Shown here: positions 43,106-54,600 of the stretch, in pieces
How positions within the stretch are numbered: the first letter of the stretch is position 1
Layout of the letters: each line of letters opens with the position of its first letter
NCBI GenBank assembly: GCA_016165875.1
Contig: JABBOT010000022.1
Location: 5,929,217-5,993,216, forward strand
DNA: 64,000 nucleotides
Direction of reading: 5' to 3'
DNA from: Acanthopleura granulata
Taxonomy: Eukaryota > Mollusca > Polyplacophora > Chitonida > Chitonidae
Notes under the pieces: model-generated
Told to the model about the DNA's origin: nothing
What the model saw: only the letters and a program-made list of their open reading frames with translations
The model's database searches: none
Made by a program: the position numbers and the translations under genes

Positions 43106-44324
43106 AATTTCAGCTTCAAGATACATGTCTATAATGCCTCTTGTCACTGTTTACGTTTCTACCAAACCATGTGAGTCAACTGAAAAAAAAAACTGTCTAA
43201 AGCATGGAGAAAGCAAAACTTGAACACAGGTGGAGATATGGAGAAATGTAAAAAATCAGTTGCACATACGCTAATTGGTAATTCCTGTCCGCGTGAAGGT
43301 TAATGATTTCTTCACTGGGTCGAGAGTAACAATGCTGTTGACCTCATGACAGCATCCACTACACTCGTATCTTGCATTATTTCTATTGACCTTCATAATG
43401 ACGTGAATTCTACTCGTATCCTTAGTTTTCAGTGCAGAGGTAACATTGGAATTTTGGGTAACACACGCATCTTCTTTGTACTTATGCAGAATAAAACTGT
43501 ATTGGCAGACAAAAGAATTACGCATGTATAAAGAAAATTAAATATGCAAAATAAACCCTGTACATGGTTCAGATGTGTACCTTGCATGAAGCTCTGTGGA
43601 TGTCACTTGCGTTTCACCGATGTGACATACGCCACACGTTGGAGAATACGCCAAAGCAACGCCCACATAGCTTTAAAGAGCAGTCAAATAAATGATCCTA
43701 GAAATTGTGTGAAAATACTTCCCTTGCGTTGATGTTGTGCAAGCTCCCCGCGTGTTCTGCCTGCCAGAAACCTAGTGATTTAACCAAAACTTTGCACGCA
43801 AATCTAGAAATTTAGAAATATGTGATATATTGCATGTATATATGTATAAAATAAAAAAAATATTTCTATTACCGTCCAAAACAATTGCACATAATTATAT
43901 ACGCACAAAACAACTATACATTTGTCTAATTAGCTTTCAGTTGACACATGTACAAATCTTTTGTACAAATGTGTAATTTCTTCGCACATATGTGGTAATA
44001 TTTTGTACATGTTAATTTCTTAAATTTATTATACGTGCACAAAATTTTGGAACCTATGTAGAAATGTTTCCACTCTTCAAACAAACGGAACCCTTTAGAC
44101 ATATGTGTGAACATACGCATAAAACAATGCGTACTTCCGATGTGTATAATTAGAGAAGATTAGTGAAATGGCTTGCCATATGTACGGAGCACTGGCGGGT
44201 ATCTAAGCCTCCAATGAAACACATTAATCCTTGCATTATGCTTGCAATTTGCTTGCACAGGCGATGGAAAGGTAAACTGTGAACAAACACATTATGGATT
44301 GGTGTCTTAAATTTGAAATTGCCT

Positions 44325-45080
44325 TTTGTGAAGGTCTGTCTCACAATAAGGGTTAAGAATGAGGGACACGCACAGCTCACCTTCACCCCCGGAATAGAAT
44401 ATTATTGAGACAGGTGGGCGGGGGGGGGGGGGAAGAGAAGGTTGTGTTTGTCGGATTTTAATATGAAAGCCACCAGAGATTCTGTGCGGTATCCAGTGAT
44501 ATTTGCTCACCGAATTTTGTAGCTGAGAGACCACGTGAAGACAAACATGTGAAGACAAACATTCACTTTCAGCTCGCTCTGCAGGTCAAGCCTCTGTACT
44601 TTACTATTTTTGACTGTACACACTATAACTGGTTGTAAACATCTATAATCTGTTTATTTTGACATGTCGCCTACATTTCGCAGTCTGTGAAATCACTCAC
44701 AGTCACTACCAACTGAAATTTCCTTAAATAGTTGATTGTTCTACCCCACTTCCTTGCAGTAATGAGGACGTTCAGTATATCATTGTGTAGAGCGTCAGGT
44801 GTTACATGTCTCTGACGAAAGGCGATTCTAGTGAGTATGGGTGATTTTACACAGCTGAATACAGGCAAGTTATAAGAAACAGTATAATTCAGTGTAAGGC
44901 TGATTAGTAGCTTTTCGTACTGCATAACTACGACTTTCAAGACTTACTCCGAGATAATGCCCACAACGTTTTCTTATAAGTTTCTCTTTCTTTAAACACC
45001 TTGTTTTGGTCAGTTTTTAGGTCCTCAGTGGGTGTAATAAACAGAGCTTCGCCTTCGCCGTACTCCTTACCGCGCATGCG
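44325..45080 (-). repeat. Right arm of the diverged inverted repeat
   Basis: Carries the reverse complement of the left-arm patches (TGTCTCACAATAAGGGTT, a run of 13 G at about 44420-44432, GCGGTATCCAGTG, GTCCTCAGTG and AGCTTCGCC). The 1.2-kb spacer holds no gene I can see. Confidence 0.6.
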
Positions 45081-45262
45081 TCGCTCACTATCTTCGCTTT
45101 ACATCTCTGACGCCACTCGCGAATTTTGTACGGAAATCTTGAACGCCGAGTTTTATGGGGTCAGTATGCACAACATGATTGTAACGGAAACATGAAACAC
45201 TTTAATTCATTAGCGCTTATTGCTGGACCACACGCTTACATTTCGCGGTGAAATTAAGTCTG

Positions 45263-45699
45263 TAAGTCTAGAGCGCAGGGTCATGTCTCCGTTGTGTTCA
45301 GAGAGCGGTAGGCAGTAAGATAATTAAGTCTAGAGCGCAGGGTCATGTCTCCGTCGTGTTAAGAGAGCGGTAAGCAGTAAGATAATTAAGTCTAGAGCGC
45401 AGGGTCATGTCTCAATCGTGTTCAGAGAGCGGTGAGCATTAGATAATTAAGTCTAGGGCGCCGGGTCATGTCTCAGTGGTGTTCAGAGAGTGGTGAGCAG
45501 TAAGATAATTAAGTCTAGAGCGCAGGATCATGTATCAGTCGTGTTAAAAGAGAGGTGAGCATTAAGATAATTAAATCTAGAGCGCAGGGTCAAGTCTCCG
45601 TCGTGTTAAGAGAGCGGTAAGCAGTAAGATAATTAAGTCTAGAGCGCAGGATCATGTCTCCGTCGTGTTAAGAGAGCGGTAACCAGTAAGATAATTAAG
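45263..45699. repeat. 62-bp minisatellite, seven copies
   Basis: Anchor AAGTCTAGAGCGCAGG recurs at about 45263, 45326, 45388, 45449, 45511, 45573 and 45635. Units also share GGTCATGTCTC and AGCAGTAAGATAATT. Copies differ by a few substitutions each. Confidence 0.92.
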
Positions 45700-46079
45700 C
45701 ACCGTGGCTTTAAAAGATGAAAATTCCTCGGCCAATCAGGTTGCGTGTTCGATTCAGATCCCGCTGGCTCAGCTGCGGCTCTAAGTCAGGATGTTAGCCA
45801 GGTAAGCCTGCCTGTCACAGCGCGGTGATCTCCACTCCGTTTCATGCCCAGTGTTTGCCAGTATCTGACGATTCGAATTAAGGAGCTTTAGCATGGGGCC
45901 AATCAGCGTGACCATCTCACACCATCTGACACCAGCCCAGTCACATCATATCATCATTACCCAAAACAACATGACCACTCCGGGTATTTTATAGACGTTC
46001 TAGAAACAAAGAAACACCATTGTTAAATATTTTTTGTACAATTATTTATTGACATACATGATCATCAGAACATTTTATG

Positions 46080-46219
46080 CTTCTTGGCAGTTCTGGGCGG
46101 TCAGGATCGGTGAAGTTCACGTAGTGTAGCCCGAATCGTTCCACGGAGCCTTGCTCCTACTCGAAGCTGTCCAGTAGGGATCAGGTCCTGCAGCCAATCA
46201 TGTTCACGCCATCCAGGTG
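46080..46219 (-). pseudogene. Decayed GH1 exon 8, relic of a gene B copy
   Basis: On the minus strand this matches gene B exon 8 from CCTGGATGGCGT to GCCAAGAAG at roughly 88-90 percent by eye. The frame is dead: the Trp codon in the AWSLL motif is TGA, the Trp in FEW is TAG, and one base is missing in the RPRI region. The sequence immediately upstream on that strand is a copy of gene B intron 4, not of the exon-8 acceptor region. Confidence 0.92.
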
Positions 46220-46923
46220 TCTACATATAAGAATCATACCTAAATATACAATAGCTGGAGAAAAGGAATTAAGCGACCATACTCTTGCAACACGTGGGAA
46301 TATATTTCAACGTAAACTTCTTTCGTTCGCCAAGTAGCTACAGGCCTACGCGGCAAAATACCGTCTTTCTTCAGTGGTTTAGAAATAATTTGAGAAAGGG
46401 AAATTCTACAATTTACTTCATAAATAGACTGCCGAAGCGCTCTTGTAGGCATAACAAAGAAGGGTAGGCTCTGCATGTGAGTGGATGATCCATTGAAATA
46501 TTAGATTGAATGTCAGGTTCATACATGTTAATACTGGTATACAGGTTAGTCCTAAGAGTATATCATGTCATATGCCGTCTTTTCATACATGTGACGAAGG
46601 AAAAATAAATCCAATTAATTCGTGCGAGGCCGCTGCTCTCACGTGTGGTATCAAATAATGGAGTTCATTACAATATTTCATACAAATGTGAACTCGTTTT
46701 ATCTGACCACACGATGCTGAAGCAGGCCCCAGTGTTTGCGTGCTGTAACTGTAATCTATAATCAACGGATTCCTATTCAGAGTTCCTAAGGCAGGCCACA
46801 CCAACAACGGACTTATACCCGTACGGTATACACAGAAGGGCTGGGTTTAGTCTACATGTACTATCAGTATCTAGGGTAATAGTACAGCTGACCCTAACGG
46901 AGAAGTAGACCTTTAAGGAAGAG

Positions 46924-47182
46924 TGGAGCCTCCGTGGCCGAAGTGCTTGGTGCGCTAACACAGTACAATGACCTAGGTGCCTCTCATCGTTGAGAGTTCA
47001 ACTTGAGCTCTTGCTGGCTTCCTCTTCGGCCGTGCGTGGGAACGTCTGCTAGCAACCTGGAGATGGTTGTGGGTTTCCCCCCATGGGCTCTGCCCGATTT
47101 CATCAACTAATAATGCCGGCCGCCGTCGTATATAACTGAAATATTCTTGATAAACCCGAATCAAATAAATATATATATAAAT
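46924..47182 (+). mobile_element. Full-length SINE inserted in the GH1 relic
   Basis: Head GAGCCTCCGTGGCCGAAGTG, GTTGAGAGTTCAACTTGAGC (B-box-like region), middle GGTTGTGGGTTTCCCCCCAT and CCGGCCGCCGTCGTATATAA, end CGAATCAAATAAATATATAT. It interrupts the duplicated gene B sequence, so it is younger than the duplication. Confidence 0.85.
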
Positions 47183-48124
47183 CTAAGCGGAGTGAAAAGA
47201 CGATATTTTACAGGTTTTGGATTCACCAATAATTACTTTCGAACGTTAAACAGTCATCTCTTACAAGTGAAGTAAAGTATGGCAGATGCCCACAATGCGG
47301 CATGCGGATGGCATGGTGGTCGGTCATTGGCATTCGAAATTCAAAATATTTCCGACTAATTTAATATGATTTATATTTTTTCATGCAAACTTATCATCAA
47401 ACGCAAAAAATTTAAAGTATATGCAAACATTAGCTTTTGCACATACACACACATTAGGCAAAGTCAATAAATTGTGAGAGCAATGAAAAACTTTGATTTC
47501 TCTTTGTTGGAAAGATTTTCCCTGCATTGTAATCTTTTGCAAGATTCTTGCGCAGGGAAATTGTAGAAATTTTTCTCCACGGTGGAAAGGTTTTATCCGC
47601 AGAGAAATCCTTTTCGCCGCGAAGAAAAAAAAAATTCACCACGGAAAAAAATCTTTTTCATTATCTTTTGAATCTTACAGCAATATTTATCATCTTTTTT
47701 CTGTTTAGTTCTCGTACCTGTGATGTAGGTCTTTTTGATATATACTTTAAATTCTTTGTTCTTAGTGATAATTTTTTAATAGTAGGCCTTAGAAATAAAT
47801 GAAAATCAGTAAGTTATGTCAGAAATTTCTAATGGCACCACTGTAGGATGGCCTCTGAGACACGATGAAGACATGAAACGAGCCAAGAGTGGTATTTTTG
47901 CAGGCCGTTAACATTTCCATCCTGTTGCTCGAACAATACACTTGTGCAGGTTATAGCCGGGTAAAAGCTCTTGCCAAACTTCATTAACTAGGAAACTAAT
48001 GTTTATGAAACAGTAAAACATATCAACACTGTGAAACGAGATTACATGTGTCATTCACAGGGTACCATATGCACTCAATCGGAAAATTGGAGCTCAGCAA
48101 CAGTACTTCATTGTGTAGCCCTTG

Positions 48125-48480
48125 AACCCCACCCCCCGAAACAGTGTTATCAGCGGCCGTACACCACTAAACGGCGCCACCCCCAAAAGCAGGGTTACCA
48201 GAGGCCCCACACCAATGTACAGCGCTACCCCCAAAAGCAGAGTTACCAGAGGCCGCACACTAATGTACAGCGCTACCCCCAAAAGCAGAGTTACCAGAGG
48301 CCGCTCACTAATGGGCGGAGCTACCCCCAAAAGCAGAGTTACCAGAGGCCGCACACTAATGTACAGCGCCACCCCCAAAAGTAGAGTTACCAGAGGCCGC
48401 ACACTAATGTACGCCGCTACACACAAAAGCAGAGTTACCAGAGGTCGCACACTAATGTGCGGTGCTGCACCAAAAGACAT
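48125..48480. repeat. 48-bp minisatellite, seven to eight copies
   Basis: Unit parts TAATGTACAGCGCTACCCCC, AAAAGCAGAGTTACCAGAGG and CCGCACAC. Since 48 is a multiple of 3, three long frames stay open across the array and give 16-residue peptide repeats (for example RYPQKQSYQRPHTNVQ). None has a convincing start or splice context. Confidence 0.9.
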
Positions 48481-49821
48481 GTAAGCTTACACACTAAAGG
48501 AGCGTTGGTCAACTAACCAAAGTAGTTTGCACTAGGGCAAAAAAGTACCATATATTGTATCACAGAAATACACTCACCCACAAGGACATACTTGAGGTTC
48601 AACTAGAATCACACTCAGGGTTGCCACCGCCCAAATATACAAGCAAATGTACAGGAGCTCGTGCACTTGCTGTCTCCATTGTTGGTCACAACAGCCGTGA
48701 ATCACACACAACAAACATGTCGAATTTCCGATTGTCAGGTTCTCACTTTAAGAAACCAGGTGGAAACAATCGCAAAAAATTACATGTAGCACATCTTGAA
48801 TTCTCTCAACGTTGGCCTATCTGCGAGGCCATTTTATCAACTTTCCCAGCTCTTTCCTTCCGGCTGCTTTCAACCCACCACGTATGACCCCTTCCGCGCA
48901 CGGTGATATAATCGTCCCATATACATATATAAGAGTGATTCTTTTCCATGATATTGTATATCTGTACCGTGATGTCGTATATCTAGTGTACTACATCTGC
49001 AGGCCTGCAGTTGTACCACTGTTTTATATATACAGGACAGAGAATCACAACTCATCAGGTTATTACTTCCCTTGAGGAGCTGATCATGTTGCCGGCGCTT
49101 GTGACTTGTTTTCAGCAATTTTACGGATTAATCCATACCTATTTGATGTTAATCGGGATACCGATTCTAGACCTGTTTTTAGATTACGGCCCTCTCCTTC
49201 CTCGCAGCAGAACAGATCTGATAAACGTTCGACGAATTGAGAGAAGGCTCCTGTCAACACGACTTGCCTCCTTGCTCCCACATTACATCTTCTGGCATGT
49301 CTGGATCGAGAGCAGCATGAGGATGCCGGAGTCATGGAGTGTGTTCCTGGTTAGCATTCGGACCGACAATGGTGTAGAAGGTTGATATCAGTAGTAGTTC
49401 AATCAATTTTAACGCTGAGGGTCTATTTCCAACAATTTCTGACATTCATCTACTCCAACGTTTAACCATTGAGTTCAAAAACCCAATCGGTCAGTTCCGG
49501 AGGTGCACTTAGCGGAACCAAGTTGGCCTTCAAAATGCACCCTAAAACAATAGCACACACCTATTTCTTGACCTCAACATTTAATTGAATTGAACCAGCA
49601 TCAGTAGCGACATGCAGTCCTGGAGACGTTCCTTCCTATGGCTTCTACAGCCGCTCTTTACCGAGGCCAACCTCTTTTCTCTTCAGATAAAATTGATTTC
49701 GGAATTTAAGAACATGAAACGTATACAGAGGAAGAAAATCCGAGTGATCCAGGGAAAAATGTTTCAGCTCTGTACGCCGATTGAGATAATATTTAACATG
49801 GGCACTTGTGCCTGTAGCACT

Positions 49822-50022
49822 TATTTACTTATTTATTTGGTGTTTTACGCCATACTCAAGAATATTTCACTTACACGACAGCGTCCAGCATTTTAGTGGG
49901 GGGAAACCCACGATGATCCTCAAGTTCCTGGCGGACCTTCCTATGTAAATGCCATACGGCCAGGGAGGAAGCCAGTGTGAGCTGGGGTTGAACTCACAGC
50001 CGTCGCATTGGAGTGCCTGTAG
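49822..50022 (-). mobile_element. SINE copy
   Basis: (ATTT)n tail, TGGTGTTTTACGCCATACTC, AAGAATATTTCACTTACACG, CACGATGATCCTCAAGTTCC, and part of the head (AACTCACAGCCGTCGCATTG). Confidence 0.88.
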
Positions 50023-50699
50023 TAGACCTATTAACGCTGAATGGATCTACTGTGCAAGTTAATACCCATATACATGCATCACCACTTGCTGATCAACTGA
50101 ATGGCCATCCTATTTGAGGAGTGTTTGCGTAAATTATATACATCATTATACTGGACTTAATTTGGTTTTTCTATTTTTGATTATTTCATTTCCATGTACA
50201 AGTACTTCTAATAAAATGCTTTAATTTAGTTTAAGCATTAGGCCTAATATATATATATATATATTCTTGTAGATTTATACACATATATACATACATAAAT
50301 TATATAAATTTCAGCAATTCATTAATCAAAATGTAGTCCTGTTTTTTCTTCTTTCATGGATGTCTGACAACATCTTGTGTCACACGAAGACCACTGTCCA
50401 TACATGTCCACTGATAACATAATTATACTGTGTATCTAAAGCAGTATCATTTGATGTCTTCTATTATAACTTAATGGCTGTGTTTTAATAAAAGGATACC
50501 GAGTCGATTCTCCTTTCACCCTGTTTACATAGCATTATTGACTCACTAAACAATTTGCGCACCTAGTATGAAAATACAAAAAATGATGAAAATTATGACG
50601 CTATGCAATGAGGAAGTAATTGTGTGTCAATATATGAAGGCTACTTACATGTATGTGATAATTCACCAACCTGAACCTGCTCCGGGATCAAGGAGATGT

Positions 50700-50785
50700 T
50701 CACTTATTTGATTTGTGTTGTACGCTGTACTCAAGAATATTTCCCTATTACGACGGTGGCCAGCATTATGGTGGAAGGAAACCTA
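50700..50785 (-). mobile_element. SINE 3' fragment abutting a 24-bp minisatellite
   Basis: TTATTTGATTTGTGTTGTACG, CTCAAGAATATTTCCC and GGCCAGCATTATGGTGGAAG, then the element stops exactly where the 24-bp array starts. Confidence 0.85.
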
Positions 50786-51075
50786 TACTATGGAAATGAC
50801 TTTTACCTATACTACGGTAATGGCTTTTACCTATGCTATGGTTTATTGTTTTTACCTATACTATGGTAATGATTTTTACTTATACTATGGTAATTACTTT
50901 TACCTATATTACAATAATGGCTTTTACCTACACCACGGTAATGATTTTTACCTATACAATGGTAATGGCTTTTACCTATGTTATGGTCATTGTTTTTACC
51001 TATATTATGATTATGACTTTTACCTATATTATGATAATGACTTTAATTATACTACAGTAATGACTTTACCTACAT
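50783..51075 (+). repeat. 24-bp minisatellite (CTATGGTAATGACTTTTACC), about twelve copies
   Basis: Unit of 24 bp, open in at least two frames. One frame reads as octapeptides of the type YYGNDFYL and runs straight out of SINE sequence, so I do not regard it as a gene. Confidence 0.9.
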
Positions 51076-51180
51076 AAGATACTATGATAATGAGACAGTC
51101 ATTCTGTCACGAAGATGACACAAACTTTGCACAAAAAAAGCAGATGTAGTGACATACAGAATACTTCTACAAAACATTGC

Positions 51181-51186
51181 TTTATT
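51181..51186 (-). terminator. Candidate polyadenylation signal of PET100
   Basis: AATAAA on the minus strand about 420 bases after the PET100 stop codon. No cleavage site evidence. Confidence 0.35.
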
Positions 51187-51604
51187 TACATATGAATATC
51201 ATGGAATCACATCATCTCATGAATCCATGGTTTATAAATAGTTTTCCAATGATCGTTATCATGCCTGCAATGAATGAAACAGCCGTTCATAAAATTTTCA
51301 TGACTTATTAGGGGCAAAAGAATTGTTTACTTATGGGCTGGTTTGAGGGCTGGGCAACTCCAGGCTAAGCTCAGGCTAAGCTGATATATATGCGCTATAT
51401 AGTTACAAGTGAGGCCTAGGCCAGGTAGGCTCGAGGCTGAACTGTACACAACAGGATGTATACAGGCACATCACAGTTCACACATATCACTCGGCCAATC
51501 GGCCAATCACGTCAAGCCAAAGCATCGAGTTGATCTGATACATATCAGATACTATATATGAATAAACATATCACATTAAAACACTCTACACGTCTTCATA
51601 GTAA

Positions 51605-51691
51605 TTAACTTTCTGAGTGTTGCATTTTCTTTTGCCACAGTCTTTCTTGTCTTCTTTCCACTCTATCAATAGTTTTGGCGATGGCTAATCT
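51605..51691 (-). CDS. PET100: Exon 4 of PET100
   Basis: Encodes RLAIAKTIDRVERRQERLW and QKKMQHSES, then TAA. The acceptor is TTATTTCAG. The charged helical tail is expected to face the matrix or intermembrane space, depending on topology. Confidence 0.88.
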   Translation of the reverse strand, partial: RLAIAKTIDRVERRQERLWQKKMQHSES

Positions 51692-54600
51692 CTGAAATAA
51701 CAATATGGATAAATAAATAACAGAAATCGACAATATTGTTCTACTTTTTCAAGAAACTACACAATGGTTAGAAGAAACCTGCCAGCTTGTATATAAGTTC
51801 TTTAGTTTAAATTGCAGTAAAGATGACCAGAGAGCTGTTCAGAACAAAGACATTACCAACATCACATCCCCACACTCCCAACACCTTGCCTTACTGTACT
51901 TCATAATGCAAGCTAAAAAACTGAACTCAATGAAGTGAAGTGGAAAATTCTACTGAGATATCACCCAAACTGTGACACCAACCCACTACGAATGATTATG
52001 TCTCACTGGCGGCTTATACTGCTTGATTATTTAAAATGATGTTAGCCAGTGCCTGGGCTAAGGTAATCTTGTTTACTTTACTTAAAGAAAGTGCCAGTCC
52101 TTATCCTGTAGATAATCGCAAATATCTTATGCCCAGAGTTATCCCCCTTACCTTAAGGGGCAAGGTGAATGGAGAGTGTGAATTCAAGCAACCTGACAAC
52201 TTACATGAAATGAAAACTTAGCAATAATAAAAGTAAAATAGGTAAATATAAAAAAAAAAAGTAAAAAAGTAAAAAAATACTCACAGCATGTTCATCCTCT
52301 GGAGGAAACAACTCTTTCTGAAACAGAAAACAAATACACCTGTAGCAAATGAGAAATTGAAGAGAAAAAACTATTTATTGCATACTTAACTTGAATCTTC
52401 TGTAAATTGTTTCTATTCTTCTACCTTCTTTAAAACTTTATACTTTTGAAATCAAAATTTACATATCATATGGTAATTAATCAGTCTCTTGCAATTGTTG
52501 TGTTAAAGGAAGAAAATGATCTGACAAATTGATAATTTATGTATTTATTAAATGTAAAATATACCCGTTTTGACATCATCCAATTCTCAAAGAACTGCGG
52601 CTGATTAAAGTAATAAAACATTCCAACAGGAAAAGACATGTATAGGGCCATCTGCAAATAGAAACCAAATAGAAACCATGTAAATGTGTTACATCACTTT
52701 TGATTTCCCTTGTTTATCTGACGTGAGTGTGTGAGTGCTTGGGGTTTAACATCATACTTAATGTTTCAGTCATATGACGACAGGGAGTCTTGGTGTGTGC
52801 ATATAGTGTGTCTTCTTGCGGCAGAGCGAGTCCGTGCTGCTGCCACTGGAGCATCATGCCAAAGACACCAGACATGACACCCCACCCAGTCACGTTATAC
52901 TGACACTAGGCCAAACAGTTGTGTTTCCTTGAAATACCTTCTTCATGCTGATCGCCAAGTGAGACGGCAACAAGTACCCAGACCTGACCCGGACTTAAAC
53001 CTGAATCTCTCAACCTCAACACAGATGCTCTAACCACTAGACCACCAAGGCGACCTATCAAATTAGAGGTCTTTACATGTATAGATGTACCATTAGAGGT
53101 AACTAAACTGCTGTGATAGATTATGGAACAAGACAGGGCTGTGATTGTAAATGTAATGACATGTCTAACGTCTAACAAAACCTCTGTACTTGTGGACTGT
53201 ATTGTTTTCTCTTTCTATTTATATATATATCTATAAAAAAAAAAGTGTCTAATTTTTGAAGACATCTTAGCTGTCAATTCTAGGTAGGTGCCCATTTTGT
53301 CCTAATAGGATAAATCCGTACAAGCATAAAATTGCAATCCTAAAACTGGCCTCAGATTGGACACATTTCAACTTAGTCGCCATCCACTAAAGTCCTATAA
53401 GCAACATTTATCAGTAATTAGATTTCTGAACAAAAACCTGCTCATGGTGTCAGTCATGTATAGTTAGGCCAGAAACTCTTCCTTTGATTATCTCCCTTGT
53501 ATGTGCGGTTCCCCACGCTGAGAAGAGTATGCTTTCAAAGGGCCAAACATTGCTGTTGTAGTTGCAAAGTTTCCAGTTTCAACCTGTGTTATGCTCATGT
53601 GGATTTATCAGTGATGACACAAGGGGATACTTAGATGGAATGACAGCTGATGCATCCATGAGTATGGACAGACACTTTATAACAGGTGCCTGTGTCACCA
53701 AGGGTGTTAACACGCTAGCGTACACTATGACCCAGGTGCCTGTCACCAATGTGGATACTGTGAGTTCAAGTCCAGCTCATGCTGGATTCCTTTCCCTTCC
53801 TACATTGAATGGTCTGCCAGCAACCTGTGGATGGTTATGGGTTCCCTCCCACCATAATTAATGCTGACTGCGGTCATATATGTGCAACATGTACCTACAT
53901 AAAACACCAATCAAACAAACTTCTTAACAACCTCCATATATTAAGGACAACACAGGGAGTACAGAGGAGCTCAGGGTAAGATTATGGAATAAGACAGGGT
54001 TGTGATAAAGTATTGTATCAGAGCATCAATACATAACACCCACTTTCTCATGTCTCAGTTTTGACAGTATTTAAATACAGAATAACAATATTTTTTTTTT
54101 ATTTATTGCACTGATGTCGGTCAGTGTTATGGGTGGAGGGAGCCAAAGTTGTCAGAGTAAATCATAGCCGTCTGGCAACTTGCTGATGAAGTTTCATCCA
54201 TGTGACTGACTTGCATGCCATACTGGTGGAAACAAGTGGTCAACATTGCACAAACAGTCCCATGAACTCTCTGTCAACCGTTATCAACCGTTATCATCAT
54301 CAACAAGTGGAAGGGACCCATGAATTCCTAGCCAATGGTTGATATTGAATCCTCACCCTGCGGGCCTAATTGTGGTTGGTGGTTACACATCCTACCCTGG
54401 AGTACTAAGCCTTTGGCCATCATATAGTCAAAGTATTGCAGACATGGTGTTAAGCAATAATCAATCAAACAAACTGAGCCATGACTGCCTTCCAAATCAA
54501 GTTTTTTCATGACTTGTTTCACGTCATAATTTACAAACGTGTATGAGAAATAGAAAAACTTAAAAGATATAGTCCATCTCTTTGTGTTTGAACATAATTC

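Larger units (their letters stand above)
46215..49000 (-). pseudogene. Inverted partial duplicate of gene B intron 4
   Basis: 46.21-46.80 kb matches 31.83-32.43 kb. About 48.69-48.81 kb (GTTGAGAGAATTCAAGATGT on the minus strand) matches 31.64-31.72 kb. About 48.95-48.99 kb matches the 21-bp array at 31.4-31.5 kb. Order and orientation equal those in gene B. A SINE and a 48-bp minisatellite lie between the matching blocks. No exons 1-7 are seen. Confidence 0.7.

Noticed and set aside
48031..48484. Three overlapping 117-128-codon frames with 16-residue repeats
   Set aside because: The 48-bp minisatellite is a multiple of 3 and is open in several frames on both strands. No frame is favoured.
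49011..49385. 124-codon plus-strand frame and overlapping 83-codon minus frame
   Set aside because: Both strands are open over the same bases and neither shows a family motif; I could not decide for either.
50715..51077. 120-codon frame of aromatic octapeptides
   Set aside because: It begins inside a truncated SINE and continues through a 24-bp repeat; a second frame is also open.
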